Below are positions 34,710 through 43,657 of a DNA stretch of 56,214 nt, in pieces (within the stretch, counting starts at the first letter, position 1; each line of letters begins with the position of its first letter). Both the position numbers and the translations under genes were made by a program. The DNA is from Nonomuraea turkmeniaca. Lineage in GTDB: Bacteria > Actinomycetota > Actinomycetes > Streptosporangiales > Streptosporangiaceae. The notes under the pieces are model-generated. The model saw only the letters and a program-made list of their open reading frames with translations. It was not told the DNA's origin and searched no databases. The DNA lies in contig NZ_VCKY01000039.1 in the NCBI RefSeq assembly GCF_005889735.1, positions 1-56,214 on the forward strand, given 5' to 3'.

Positions 34710-36185
34710 TCATCGGGCGAGGGCGCGTTTGAGGATCTTGCCGGTGTGGCTCATCGGCAGCTCGTCCACGAGCGAGATGCGCCGCGGATACTTGTAGGCC
34801 GCCACCCTCTCGCGGACGAAGTCACGCAGCTCCTCGCAGGTCACCGGTCCGGCTCCGGGGCGTACGGCGACCACGGCCTCGATCTCCTCGCCCAGTTCCG
34901 GGTGCGGCACGCCGAGCACGGCGGCCTGCCGTACCGCCGGGTGCTCGTACAGAACCTCCTCCACCTCGCGCGGGTAGACGGTGTAGCCGCCGCGGATGAT
35001 CACGTCCCGGCGGCGGTCGACCAGGAAGAAGAAGCCGTCCTCGTCGACCCGGCCGAGGTCGCCGGTGTGGAACCAGCCGTCGCGGATGGCCTCGGCGGTG
35101 CCCACCGGGTCGTTCCAGTAGCCCTTCATGACGTTGGGGCCGCGGACCACGATCTCGCCGATCTCACCGCGCGGCGCCTCGCGGCCCTCCTCGTCGACGA
35201 CCTTCATCTCCACACCCCTGATCGGCCAGCCGATCGAGCCGGGCCTGCGGCCGTCGCCGCCCCGGTTCGTGGCGGCCACCGGGGAGGTCTCGCTGAGCCC
35301 GTACCCCTCGATGATCTGGCAGCCGAAGCGGGACTCGTACGCCCGCAGCACGTCCAGCGGCAACGCGGCCCCGCCCGACGTGCACACGCGGAGCATCGAC
35401 ATGTCGGACGCGCCCGGGTGGTCGAGCAGCGCGATGTACATGGTCGGCACGCCCTGGAACACCGTCACCCCGTCGCGCCTGATCACCTCCAGCGCCCGGC
35501 CCGCCTCGAAGCGCCGCAGCAACGTCAGCCGTGCCCCGGCGTGCACGGTGGCGTTGAGCGAGCACGTCTGGCCGAACGTGTGATACAGCGGCAGCGCGCC
35601 GAGCACCACGTCGTCCACGCCGAGCGCGTGCATGCGGGCCACCGTCTCGGCGTTGCCGCCCAGATTGGCGTGGGTCAGCTCGATGCCCTTGGGCCGCCCG
35701 GTGGTCCCGGACGTGTAGTGGATGACGGCGGTGTCGTCCGGGCTCATGGCGGCGATCTCGTGCTGGGCCGGCACGCCCCGCAGCAACCGGCGGAACTCCT
35801 CGGGCACCACGAAGAAGCAGTCCGTCTTGGTGCTCGCGGACCCCGCCTCGGCGGTCTCCGCGAACGCGTGCCAGGCGATCAGCAGCCGCGCCCCGCAGTC
35901 CCCGAGGTACGCGGCGATCTCCCGCCGCTTCAGCAGCGGGTCGAGCGGGACCACCACGGCCCCGACCCGCAGCACCCCGTAGTAGACGACGCCGAACTCC
36001 GGCACGTTCGGCAACATCATCGCGACCCGGTCGCCGGCGCCGATCCCGCGGCACCGCAGCAGCCCCGCCAGGCGGGCGCTCAGCTCGGCCAGCCCGCCGT
36101 AGGTGAGCTCCGCGTCGTCCAGCGTGAGAACCGCTCTGCCACCGAGCCGCCCCGCGGCGGTGTGGAGCCGGTCAGCGAGGTTCAT
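34710..36185 (-). CDS. Acyl-CoA synthetase / AMP-dependent ligase
   Basis: 491 residues from ATG 36185 (36221 is a possible alternative). The ANL superfamily marks are complete: AMP/ATP P-loop HYTSGTTGRPKGIELTHAN, GYGLSETSPVAATN, GWFHTGDLG with the hinge region, and the C-terminal PMSHTGKILKRAL, whose lysine serves adenylation. It activates a fatty or aromatic acid to its CoA thioester. It overlaps the PucR gene by 14 nt and stands divergent from a complete branched-chain type importer, so the same acid is probably imported and activated. Confidence 0.93.
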   Translation of the reverse strand: MNLADRLHTAAGRLGGRAVLTLDDAELTYGGLAELSARLAGLLRCRGIGAGDRVAMMLPNVPEFGVVYYGVLRVGAVVVPLDPLLKRREIAAYLGDCGARLLIAWHAFAETAEAGSASTKTDCFFVVPEEFRRLLRGVPAQHEIAAMSPDDTAVIHYTSGTTGRPKGIELTHANLGGNAETVARMHALGVDDVVLGALPLYHTFGQTCSLNATVHAGARLTLLRRFEAGRALEVIRRDGVTVFQGVPTMYIALLDHPGASDMSMLRVCTSGGAALPLDVLRAYESRFGCQIIEGYGLSETSPVAATNRGGDGRRPGSIGWPIRGVEMKVVDEEGREAPRGEIGEIVVRGPNVMKGYWNDPVGTAEAIRDGWFHTGDLGRVDEDGFFFLVDRRRDVIIRGGYTVYPREVEEVLYEHPAVRQAAVLGVPHPELGEEIEAVVAVRPGAGPVTCEELRDFVRERVAAYKYPRRISLVDELPMSHTGKILKRALAR

Positions 36186-37542
36186 GGAACGACCGTACGT
36201 CGGAGATCCCACGCCCCTCATTGGTCGCCGTGGCCAGTCTTTCCCGCCCTGCGTTTGTGGGGAGCGAGTCCTGCAGTGCGATGGCCACGAGCAGCTCGAC
36301 GAGGTCGTTGATCGAGCGCAGGCTGCGCCCGGTGCGCTCCTGGATCCTGCGCAGCCGGTACTGGGCGGTGTTGGGGTGGATCTGCAAGTGCTCGGCCGCG
36401 CTGCGCAGGTTGAGGTCGGCGGCGGCGAACGCCCTGATCGTGGCGGTCAGCACGCCGCCGCGCGCCCGGTCCTCCGCCAGCAGCGAGGTGATGCGCGGGT
36501 CCACCAGATGGCGGGCGGTGTCGTCGGCCCGCAGCGCCAGATACTGGAACGGGGTGATCCTGGGCAGCGCCGCGACCCCGCCCTCCTCGGGCACGAAGTC
36601 CAGCACGGCCCTGGCCTCCTGGTACGCCTGCGGGATCTGCGCCGTCCCCGCCGCCACCGTGCTGACGCCCATCGCCAGCCTGATGCCTTCGCCGGCCAGC
36701 CCGTCCAGCACCGCCTGCAGCCGGTCGCACAACTCCTCGGGCCCCGTGCCCGGACCCAGCGCCGGGATCGCCACGATCTCCGAGCGGCGCACGACCGACA
36801 GCGTCCTGGTGCCGTTGCCGCCCGTCCTGGCGATCGCCGCGCAGGCCGCGTGCCTGGCCTCGGCGTCCCGGTCGAGCTCGGCAGCCGCGGGCGGAGCGAC
36901 GAGCACCGCGATCACCACGAGCAGCGGCGTACGCGCGTCCGGCGCCAGTCCGTGCGCCTGCGCGGCGGCCAGCTCCCTGCCACGCGTCGGCGTGCCCCCG
37001 GCCAGCAATGTTTCGAGCAGGTCCCGGCTCTCCCGCAGGGCCTCGGCGGAGGCGTACTGCTGGAACTCCATGTAGGCGTTGGCCGCGTGCGTGCTGGCGA
37101 AGTCGCAGTACCGCATCTGCGACATGGCCAGCGACAGTGCCGCCTCCCGCCCGGCCGGCGTGTGGCCCGCCCGCTCGACCAGCGACTCCCAGAAGACGCG
37201 CTGGCCCACCCGGTAGGCGTTCATGTAGTCCGCCAGTGCCACCCCGGCCCGGGCCCGGCGCATCGCCGCCCGCCGGGAGAAGGCGATGTCCTCCAGCGTC
37301 ACCTGACGCTCCTCCAGCAGCACGGCCAGCTTGGCGCGATAGTGCCTGACCACCTGGTCGCGTACGTCGGCGAGGAAGTCGCGGCCCTGGGCCGCGTACG
37401 CGGGAATCTCCGCGGCGACCGCCGCGACCGCGGTGTCGGCCAGCGGCGCGACGGCGCCGAGCAGCTCGGAAATGATGCGGGCGCGCTCGGCGCGGACCGC
37501 TTTGGCACCAGTGAACGTTTCCGTGCTGAAACCACCGGACAT
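36172..37542 (-). CDS. PucR/CdaR-type helix-turn-helix regulator
   Basis: About 456 residues from ATG 37542 (TTG 37578 would add 12). The C-terminal HTH_30 domain is clear: DLNLRSAAEHLQIHPNTAQY, RLRRIQERTGRSLRSINDLV. The middle region has GGDEF-like remnants (LGPGTGPEELCDRLQAVLDG), and the N-terminal helices resemble the RsbRD-like sensor domain of such activators. It probably controls both its own transcript with the ligase and the divergent transporter, in response to the imported acid. Confidence 0.88.
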   Translation of the reverse strand: MSGGFSTETFTGAKAVRAERARIISELLGAVAPLADTAVAAVAAEIPAYAAQGRDFLADVRDQVVRHYRAKLAVLLEERQVTLEDIAFSRRAAMRRARAGVALADYMNAYRVGQRVFWESLVERAGHTPAGREAALSLAMSQMRYCDFASTHAANAYMEFQQYASAEALRESRDLLETLLAGGTPTRGRELAAAQAHGLAPDARTPLLVVIAVLVAPPAAAELDRDAEARHAACAAIARTGGNGTRTLSVVRRSEIVAIPALGPGTGPEELCDRLQAVLDGLAGEGIRLAMGVSTVAAGTAQIPQAYQEARAVLDFVPEEGGVAALPRITPFQYLALRADDTARHLVDPRITSLLAEDRARGGVLTATIRAFAAADLNLRSAAEHLQIHPNTAQYRLRRIQERTGRSLRSINDLVELLVAIALQDSLPTNAGRERLATATNEGRGISDVRSFHEPR

Positions 37543-37696
37543 GCCGGGGATGATCCATGGCCATTGCCGGGAGGTCAACGGGTCGTAACCGGTCCGAGAC
37601 CCACCCTGTGCTCAGCGGACAACTCCCCTGACACATCTTGGGTCACCGTGCCCAATGCGGCTCGTGACGAGCGGATCCTACGCTGAGCCCACATTC

Positions 37697-37709
37697 AGAA
37701 CATTGTTCT
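37697..37709. promoter_or_regulatory. Inverted repeat AGAAC-ATT-GTTCT before the Liv-type operon
   Basis: The 13-bp inverted repeat ends directly before the AGGAGG ribosome site of the first transporter gene. A PucR-type protein bound here would affect transcription of the operon start. Confidence 0.4.
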
Positions 37710-37721
37710 CCAGGAGGCCGG

Positions 37722-38480
37722 ATGCTGGAGGTACACGATCTTACCGTTCGCTTCGGCGGCATCACGGCGCTGGACGGCGTGGGCTTCGAAGTGGCGCGCG
37801 GCGAGATGGTGGGACTCATCGGGCCGAACGGCGCCGGCAAGACCACCCTGTTCAACTGCCTCACCCGGCGGCACGAGGCGGACTCGGGGACGGTCACGTA
37901 CGAGGGCCGGGACCTGACGGCCGTGGCGCCGTACGCGATCGCGCGGCTCGGCATCGCGCGCACCTTCCAGAATCTCGGCCTGTTCCCGCGCCTGTCCGTA
38001 CGGGACAACGTGCTGGTCGGCGCGCATCACCGGGGCCGCGCCGGCTTCCTGACGGCGGGGCTGCGGTTACCCGGCGTGCGCCGCGAGGAGCGGGCGCTGG
38101 GCGCCGAGGCCGACGCCGTTCTGGAGCGGCTCGGCCTGACCAAGGTCGCCGGGCATCCGGCGACCGGGCTGCCGTTCGGCACGCTGAAACGGGTGGAGCT
38201 GGCCCGCGCGCTGGTATCCCGTCCCCGGCTGCTGCTCCTCGACGAGCCCGTGAACGGGCTGAACGCGGCCGAAGTCGAGGAGTTCGCGGGCACGCTGCGG
38301 GCGATCAGGGACGCGTACGACCTGACCGTGATCGTGGTCGAGCACCACATGGGCTTCGTCATGGGGCTCTGCGAGCGCATCGTCTGCCTGGACTTCGGCC
38401 GCAAGATCGCCGAGGGCCCGCCCACCGAGGTGCAGCGCGATCCCGGCGTCATCGAGGCCTACCTGGGGACGGCGGTATGA
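37722..38480 (+). CDS. Branched-chain-type ABC transporter ATPase (LivG-like)
   Basis: 252 residues from ATG 37722 with AGGAGG seven bases upstream. Walker A GPNGAGKTTLFNC and Walker B LLLLDEPVNGLN are perfect. The signature is the LivG form LPFGTLKRVELARAL rather than LSGGQ, and the C-terminal GRKIAEGPPTEVQRDPGVIEAYLG closes the fold. It is the first gene of a five-gene operon and overlaps the next by 4 nt. Confidence 0.94.
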   Translation: MLEVHDLTVRFGGITALDGVGFEVARGEMVGLIGPNGAGKTTLFNCLTRRHEADSGTVTYEGRDLTAVAPYAIARLGIARTFQNLGLFPRLSVRDNVLVGAHHRGRAGFLTAGLRLPGVRREERALGAEADAVLERLGLTKVAGHPATGLPFGTLKRVELARALVSRPRLLLLDEPVNGLNAAEVEEFAGTLRAIRDAYDLTVIVVEHHMGFVMGLCERIVCLDFGRKIAEGPPTEVQRDPGVIEAYLGTAV

Positions 38481-39193
38481 GCGCGCTCATCGTGGAGAAC
38501 CTGGTCGCCGGGTACGGTGACGCCCGCGTGTTGCACGGCGTCGACCTCAACGTCGGCCAGGGCGAGATCTGCGCCATCCTCGGCCCCAACGGCGCGGGCA
38601 AGACGACGTTGCTGCGTGCCCTGTCCGGCATGGTCAAAGCACGCGGCACGGTCCGGCTCGGCGGGACGAGCCTGGCCGGGCGCTCGCCCGACGCGGTCGC
38701 CCGGCTGGGCGTCGCGCACGTGCCCGAGGGGCGCGGCACGTTCATGCCCTTGACCGTCGAGGAGAACCTGCGCCTCGGCGCGTTCGTCCGGCGCGGCAAG
38801 AAGGACGTGGACGCCGACCTCGCCCGCATCCACACCTACTTCCCGGTCCTGAAGACCCGGCTCAAGCAGGCCGCGGGCAGCCTCAGCGGTGGCGAGCAGC
38901 AGATGCTGGCCATCGGTCGGGCCCTCATGTCGCGGCCAAGGGTGCTCCTGCTCGACGAGCCCTCGCTCGGCCTCGCGCCGCTGGTCACCCGGGAGTTGTT
39001 CCGCATCGTCCAGGCCGTCAACGAAGAGGAGCGCACCACCGTGGTCGTCGTCGAGCAGAACGCCCATCTCGCCCTCGGCATCGCCCAGCAGGCGCACGTC
39101 CTGGAGACCGGGCGGATCGTGTTGTCCGGCACGGCCGCGCAGATCAGGGCGGACGAGCAGGTCGCGCAGTCCTACCTCGGATACCGGGTGTAG
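38477..39193 (+). CDS. Branched-chain-type ABC transporter ATPase (LivF-like)
   Basis: 238 residues from ATG 38477, translationally coupled to the upstream ATPase (ATGA). Walker A LGPNGAGKTTLLRAL, signature LSGGEQQMLAIGRAL and Walker B LLLDEPSLGLAP are typical of LivF. The VPEGRGTFMPLTVEENLRLG segment is a LivF family mark. It is followed after 2 bp by the permease gene. Confidence 0.94.
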   Translation: MSALIVENLVAGYGDARVLHGVDLNVGQGEICAILGPNGAGKTTLLRALSGMVKARGTVRLGGTSLAGRSPDAVARLGVAHVPEGRGTFMPLTVEENLRLGAFVRRGKKDVDADLARIHTYFPVLKTRLKQAAGSLSGGEQQMLAIGRALMSRPRVLLLDEPSLGLAPLVTRELFRIVQAVNEEERTTVVVVEQNAHLALGIAQQAHVLETGRIVLSGTAAQIRADEQVAQSYLGYRV

Positions 39194-39195
39194 GC

Positions 39196-40077
39196 ATGGC
39201 CGGATTCCTGCAACAGGTCGTCGAAGGGCTCGGCGCGGGCGCCATCTACGCCAGCATGGCGCTGGCCCTGGTGCTGATCTACCAGTTCACCGGGATCGTG
39301 AACTTCGCGCAGGGCGAGCTGGCCATGTTCTCGACGTACATCGCCTGGCAGTGCGTGGCGGCGGGCCTGCCGTTCTGGGCGGCGCTGGCGCTCACGCTGG
39401 TCGTGTCGTTCGCGGGTGGCATGCTCGTCGAACGGCTGATCATCCGGCCGGTGGAGGGCGCACCCGAACTGACCATCGTGATCGTCACCGTCGGGCTGTT
39501 CATCTTCGTCAACGCCGCCGCCGGGTGGATCTGGACCTTCCTGATCAAGGACTTCCCGAACCCGTTCCCGCAAGGCGCTCTGCAGCTCGGCGGGATCAGC
39601 GTCGGCTTCTCGACGGTGGGCGTGCTCGGCGTGGTCGCGCTGGTCATGGTGCTGCTGTACCTGCTCTTCCAGCACACCAGGATCGGGCTGGGGATGCGGG
39701 CGGTGGCCACCAACCCGTCGTCCGCACGGCTGGTCGGGATCCGGGTGGGATGGACGCTGGCGCTCGGCTGGGGGCTCGCGGCCACCGTCGGCGCGGTGTC
39801 CGGGGTGCTGATCGCGCCGCTGCTGTTCCTGGAGCCCAACATGATGGGCGGCGTCCTCATCTACGCGTTCGCGGCGGCGACGCTCGGCGGGTTCGACAGC
39901 CCGGCGGGGGCGGTCGTCGGCGGGGTGATCGTGGGCGTCGCGGAGACGCTCGCCGGGGCCTACGTCGGGTTCATCGGGTCCGACCTCAAGATCGGGGTGC
40001 CGCTGATGATCATCCTGGGCGTCCTGCTGCTGCGGCCCCAAGGGTTGTTCGGGCGAGCGGTGGTGGAGCGGGCATGA
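39196..40077 (+). CDS. Branched-chain-type ABC transporter permease (LivH-like)
   Basis: 293 residues from ATG 39196. About eight membrane helices. The start GLGAGAIYASMALALVLIY and the following FTGIVNFAQGELAMF are family marks, and the loop MRAVATNPSSARLVGIRV contacts the ATPase. GVLLLRPQGLFGR ends the protein. It overlaps the next permease gene by 4 nt. Confidence 0.94.
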   Translation: MAGFLQQVVEGLGAGAIYASMALALVLIYQFTGIVNFAQGELAMFSTYIAWQCVAAGLPFWAALALTLVVSFAGGMLVERLIIRPVEGAPELTIVIVTVGLFIFVNAAAGWIWTFLIKDFPNPFPQGALQLGGISVGFSTVGVLGVVALVMVLLYLLFQHTRIGLGMRAVATNPSSARLVGIRVGWTLALGWGLAATVGAVSGVLIAPLLFLEPNMMGGVLIYAFAAATLGGFDSPAGAVVGGVIVGVAETLAGAYVGFIGSDLKIGVPLMIILGVLLLRPQGLFGRAVVERA

Positions 40078-41129
40078 CCGGGCGAGCGGACGCCAACCCC
40101 GCGACCAGGGACGCCGCGCCCGCGACCGCGGCCGCGGCAACCGGCGAGGCCGGCGCCACTTCGGTGCGCCTCTTCGGGTGGGACGCGGCCCGCTGGCGCT
40201 GGGTGGCCGCCGCCGCGCTGCTGGCCGCCGCCCTCTACGCGCCGTTCCAGCTCATCCCCTTCCACGTCTTCCAGCTCACGATGGTGCTGGTGTACGCGGT
40301 CGCGCTGCTCGGGCTGAACCTCCTCGTCGGGCACGCCGGGCAGATCTCGCTCGGCCACGGCGCGTTCTTCGCGGTGGGCGCGTACGCGGCGGCGATCCTC
40401 ATGGAGCGCTGGGACACGCCGTACCCCTTGACGTTGCCGATCGCGGCGGCCGTCGCGTTCGTGCTCGGCCTGGTACTCGGCGTGCCCGCCATGCGGCTGC
40501 GCGGCCTGTACCTGGCGCTCGTCACGCTCGCCATCGCGATCTTCCTCGTCCCCCTGCTCAAGCGGTTCGAGGAGGTCACCGGCGGGTCGATGGGGCTGAC
40601 GCTGGCCAAACCGGCGCCGCCCGCCTGGAGCGGCCTGGCCGAGGACCAGTGGATCTACTTCCTCGTCCTCGCCGTCGCCGTCGCCGCGTTCCTGCTGGCC
40701 GGCAGCCTGCTGCGGTCGCGCGTGGGCCGGGCGCTGCACGCCGTCCGGGACAACGAGATCGCGGCCGAGGTCATGGGCGTGCGGTTGTCGTTCTACAAGA
40801 CGCTCGCCTTCGCGTGGAGCGCGATGTTCGCCGGGGCGGCCGGCTGCGTCTACACGTGGGTGATCGGGTTCGTCTCGCCGGACTCCTTCACCGTCAACCT
40901 GTCCATCACCCTGCTGGCCGGCCTGGTCGTGGGCGGGCTCGGCACCATGGCCGGACCCGTGCTCGGCGCGCTGTTCGTGATGTTCGTGCCCGGCATCTCG
41001 CAGGAGATCAACGACGCCGCACCCGGCGTCATCTTCGGCCTGCTGATCATCGCGGTGATGTACGTGGCCCCGACGGGCCTCGCCGGGCTGGCCGGGCGCT
41101 TGATCAGGAAAATTCCCCGGAAGGAGTAA
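40074..41129 (+). CDS. Branched-chain-type ABC transporter permease (LivM-like)
   Basis: 351 residues from ATG 40074, coupled to the LivH-like gene. An Ala/Thr-rich cytoplasmic extension (first 35 residues) precedes about ten helices. Family marks are LNLLVGHAGQISLGHGAFF, MRLRGLYLALVTLAIA and the ATPase-contact loop ALHAVRDNEIAAEVMGV. It forms the channel with the LivH-like protein. Confidence 0.93.
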   Translation: MTGRADANPATRDAAPATAAAATGEAGATSVRLFGWDAARWRWVAAAALLAAALYAPFQLIPFHVFQLTMVLVYAVALLGLNLLVGHAGQISLGHGAFFAVGAYAAAILMERWDTPYPLTLPIAAAVAFVLGLVLGVPAMRLRGLYLALVTLAIAIFLVPLLKRFEEVTGGSMGLTLAKPAPPAWSGLAEDQWIYFLVLAVAVAAFLLAGSLLRSRVGRALHAVRDNEIAAEVMGVRLSFYKTLAFAWSAMFAGAAGCVYTWVIGFVSPDSFTVNLSITLLAGLVVGGLGTMAGPVLGALFVMFVPGISQEINDAAPGVIFGLLIIAVMYVAPTGLAGLAGRLIRKIPRKE

Positions 41130-41134
41130 GAGGG

Positions 41135-42400
41135 ATGCGTGTATCTGCGATCGGTTGTACGGCGCTGCTGCTGCTCGCCGTCGCCGCCTGCGGGGGACGG
41201 GACAGCGGCGGCACCGGCACCACGGCCTCGGGCCAGTGCCAGGGACAGCAGACGACCGGCATCACGGACAAGAGCATCAAACTCGGCGGCATCTACCCGC
41301 TGTCCGGCCCCGCCTCGGCGTACGGTGACATCCCCAAGGGCATCAAGGCGTACTTCGACTACGTCAACGCCGAGAAGGGCGGCATCGGCGGGCGCAAGGT
41401 CGAGTTCGTCGTGCGCGACGACGGCTACCAGCCGCCGAAGGCCGTCGAGGAGGCCCGCAGGCTGGTCGAGCAGGAGCAGGTGTTCGCCCTGTTCCAGACG
41501 CTCGGCACGCCCTCGACCACCGCGACCTGGGACTACACGAACCAGCGCAAGGTGCCGCAGCTCTTCGTCGCCACCGGCGCCTCCAAGTGGGGCACCGACA
41601 CCACGCACCCGTGGACCATCGGCTGGCAGCCCAACTACATCTCCGAGGCCCGCGTCTACGCGCAATACCTCAAGACGGAGCAGCCCGAGGCCAAGGTCGC
41701 CGTGCTCTACCAGAACGACGACTTCGGCAAGGACCTGTTCGGCGGCTTCAAGCGGGCCATCGAGGGCACCCGGGTCACGATCGTCGCCGAGCAGAGCTAC
41801 GAGGTCACCGACCCCAGCATCGATCCCCAGATGCGCAACCTCGCCGAGTCGAAGGCGGACGTCTTCCTCAACATCACCACGCCGAAGTTCGGCTCGCAGG
41901 CGCTCGCCGCCGACGCCAAGAACACTGGCTGGAACCCGCTGCACATCATCAACAACGTGTCGGCCTCGATCACCGTGCTGAAGCCCGTCGGGTTCGAGAA
42001 CGTGCAGGGCATCGTGTCCAGCTCGTACTACAAGGACCCCAACGATCCGACCTGGCAGAACGATGCGGAGATGGTGCTGTACAAGCAGAAGATGCAGCAG
42101 TACGCCCCCGGCGCCGACCCCAACATCCCGTACCACACGTTCGGCTGGGCGGTCGCGAACAGCTTCCACAAGGCCATGGAGGCGGCCAAGTGCCCGACCC
42201 GCGAGGGCCTGCGGGACTCCGTGCGGAACCTGCAGAATGTCCCGATCGACATGTTGCTCCCCGGGGTGACCATGAACACGGCGCAGGGTGACGGCTTCCC
42301 GATCGAGTCGATGCAGCTCATGACGTTCAAGGGCGAGCGGTGGGAGCTCTTCGGCGAGGTGATCGACACGCGTAAGGAGTTCGGCCCGCTGACGGGGTGA
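41135..42400 (+). CDS. Branched-chain-type ABC substrate-binding lipoprotein
   Basis: 421 residues from ATG 41135 with AAGGAG in front. The lipobox LAVAACGG gives a lipid-anchored protein (Cys about 19). The Peripla_BP_6 fold is seen as IKLGGIYPLSGPASAYGDIP, VVRDDGYQPPKAVEEARRLV and VAVLYQNDDFGKDLFGGFK. It delivers the ligand to the permeases encoded just upstream. The adjacent PucR/ligase pair points to a carboxylic acid rather than a plain amino acid, but this is inferred. Confidence 0.93.
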   Translation: MRVSAIGCTALLLLAVAACGGRDSGGTGTTASGQCQGQQTTGITDKSIKLGGIYPLSGPASAYGDIPKGIKAYFDYVNAEKGGIGGRKVEFVVRDDGYQPPKAVEEARRLVEQEQVFALFQTLGTPSTTATWDYTNQRKVPQLFVATGASKWGTDTTHPWTIGWQPNYISEARVYAQYLKTEQPEAKVAVLYQNDDFGKDLFGGFKRAIEGTRVTIVAEQSYEVTDPSIDPQMRNLAESKADVFLNITTPKFGSQALAADAKNTGWNPLHIINNVSASITVLKPVGFENVQGIVSSSYYKDPNDPTWQNDAEMVLYKQKMQQYAPGADPNIPYHTFGWAVANSFHKAMEAAKCPTREGLRDSVRNLQNVPIDMLLPGVTMNTAQGDGFPIESMQLMTFKGERWELFGEVIDTRKEFGPLTG

Positions 42401-42403
42401 GTG

Positions 42404-43621
42404 TCAGGGTGCGGCGACGGCCTCGGCCGCGGTCTTGGCGTGGCGGGCAGCCGGCGAGAACCACGCCAGCGCCACGGCCGTCGCCGCCGCCGCGAGCGCG
42501 GCGAGGACCGGGGCCACCGGGGCGATCTCGTACAGGGCCGTGGACAGCAGCGGCCCCGCCACGAACGTCGATCCGATGACGGCGTTGACCAGCCCGGAGA
42601 TCGAGCTCTGCTCCTCAGACCCGACGAGGAGGCTCGGCGCCGCCGTGACCCCCGGCATCGCGAGTCCCAGCCCCACGCCGAGCAACCCGAACGCCACGGT
42701 GATCAGCCACAGGTTGTGCGCGACCGCGAGCAGCCCGAACGCGGCCACCGCGATCGGCGCCCCGACCCGGATCAGCCGGAGCGCCCGCCACCCCAGCGCC
42801 GGCACCAGCACACCCTGCACGCCGACGATCACGATGCCGGCCACAGCGAGCGCGAGACCCACCCCGCCCGCCGTGGCCTGCGAATCCACGTGCAGGCGAT
42901 CGGCGATCAGGAACCCCAGGACCACCTGCACGAGCCCGAGCGACAGGAAAACGCAGAAGCCGATCGCGAACAGCGGCCACAACCGCGCGTCCCACAACCG
43001 CGGCCGCGGACCCTCGACCCTTTGGGGCGCCCTGGTCGGCTCACGCCGCACCGCCACCAGCACCCAGACCGTGAGCAACACGCAGATCACCGGGGACACG
43101 TAGAGCGGCAGCAGCAGCGACGCCACGGCCAGCGCACCGCCGCCCGCGGGCCCGACCACCAGGGAGAGCCCCTGGGCCGCGCCGACCAGCCCGGTGACCC
43201 GCGTCCGGTCGGCCTCCCGGGTCGTGACCAGCCCGGCCACGGTGAGCGCCGCGACCGGAAGCGCGGCGAGCCCGAGGCCGAACAGGACGCCGCGGGTGGC
43301 GATCATCAGGGCGAACGTGACGGGCGGGGGCAACACCTCGTTCAGCCCCAGCGTCACCGCCACGGCGAACCCGATCAGCCCGGCGCCCGCGAGCCCGAGC
43401 CCGCTCACCAGCACCGTGCGCAGCCGTATCCTCCGCATGGCCCGCCCCCACATCGGGCTGGCCGCGGTCAGGGTGGCCGCCGAGATCGTGATCATCAGCC
43501 CGAGCTGCGTCTCCGTCAGCGCCAGCTCCCGCGCGAGCGGCGCCAGGACCGGGGTGAGGAGTTGCTGGGCGGAGAAGATGGCGAGGATGGTGACGAGCAA
43601 TGGAGCCATGGCCTTCCGCAC
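42404..43621 (-). CDS. Major facilitator superfamily transporter
   Basis: 405 residues from GTG 43621 (ATG 43609 is also possible). Twelve helices in two sets of six; the loop after helix 2 reads GRAMRRIRLRTVLVSGL, close to the MFS A motif. The VGSEEQSSISGLVNAVIGS segment before helix 11 recalls Tet/EmrB-like drug exporters. It is convergent with the Liv operon at a 3-bp gap. Substrate unknown. An NAD-dependent epimerase lies 36 bp upstream on the same strand. Confidence 0.9.
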   Translation of the reverse strand: MRKAMAPLLVTILAIFSAQQLLTPVLAPLARELALTETQLGLMITISAATLTAASPMWGRAMRRIRLRTVLVSGLGLAGAGLIGFAVAVTLGLNEVLPPPVTFALMIATRGVLFGLGLAALPVAALTVAGLVTTREADRTRVTGLVGAAQGLSLVVGPAGGGALAVASLLLPLYVSPVICVLLTVWVLVAVRREPTRAPQRVEGPRPRLWDARLWPLFAIGFCVFLSLGLVQVVLGFLIADRLHVDSQATAGGVGLALAVAGIVIVGVQGVLVPALGWRALRLIRVGAPIAVAAFGLLAVAHNLWLITVAFGLLGVGLGLAMPGVTAAPSLLVGSEEQSSISGLVNAVIGSTFVAGPLLSTALYEIAPVAPVLAALAAAATAVALAWFSPAARHAKTAAEAVAAP

Positions 43622-43657
43622 GCTCGCGCCCCCTTCCCCTCGGCTCGTCGGGTCTGC

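Noticed and set aside
37612..37720. Riboswitch or attenuator before the Liv operon
   Set aside because: Only a short inverted repeat and a ribosome site are seen; no conserved leader or terminator pair.
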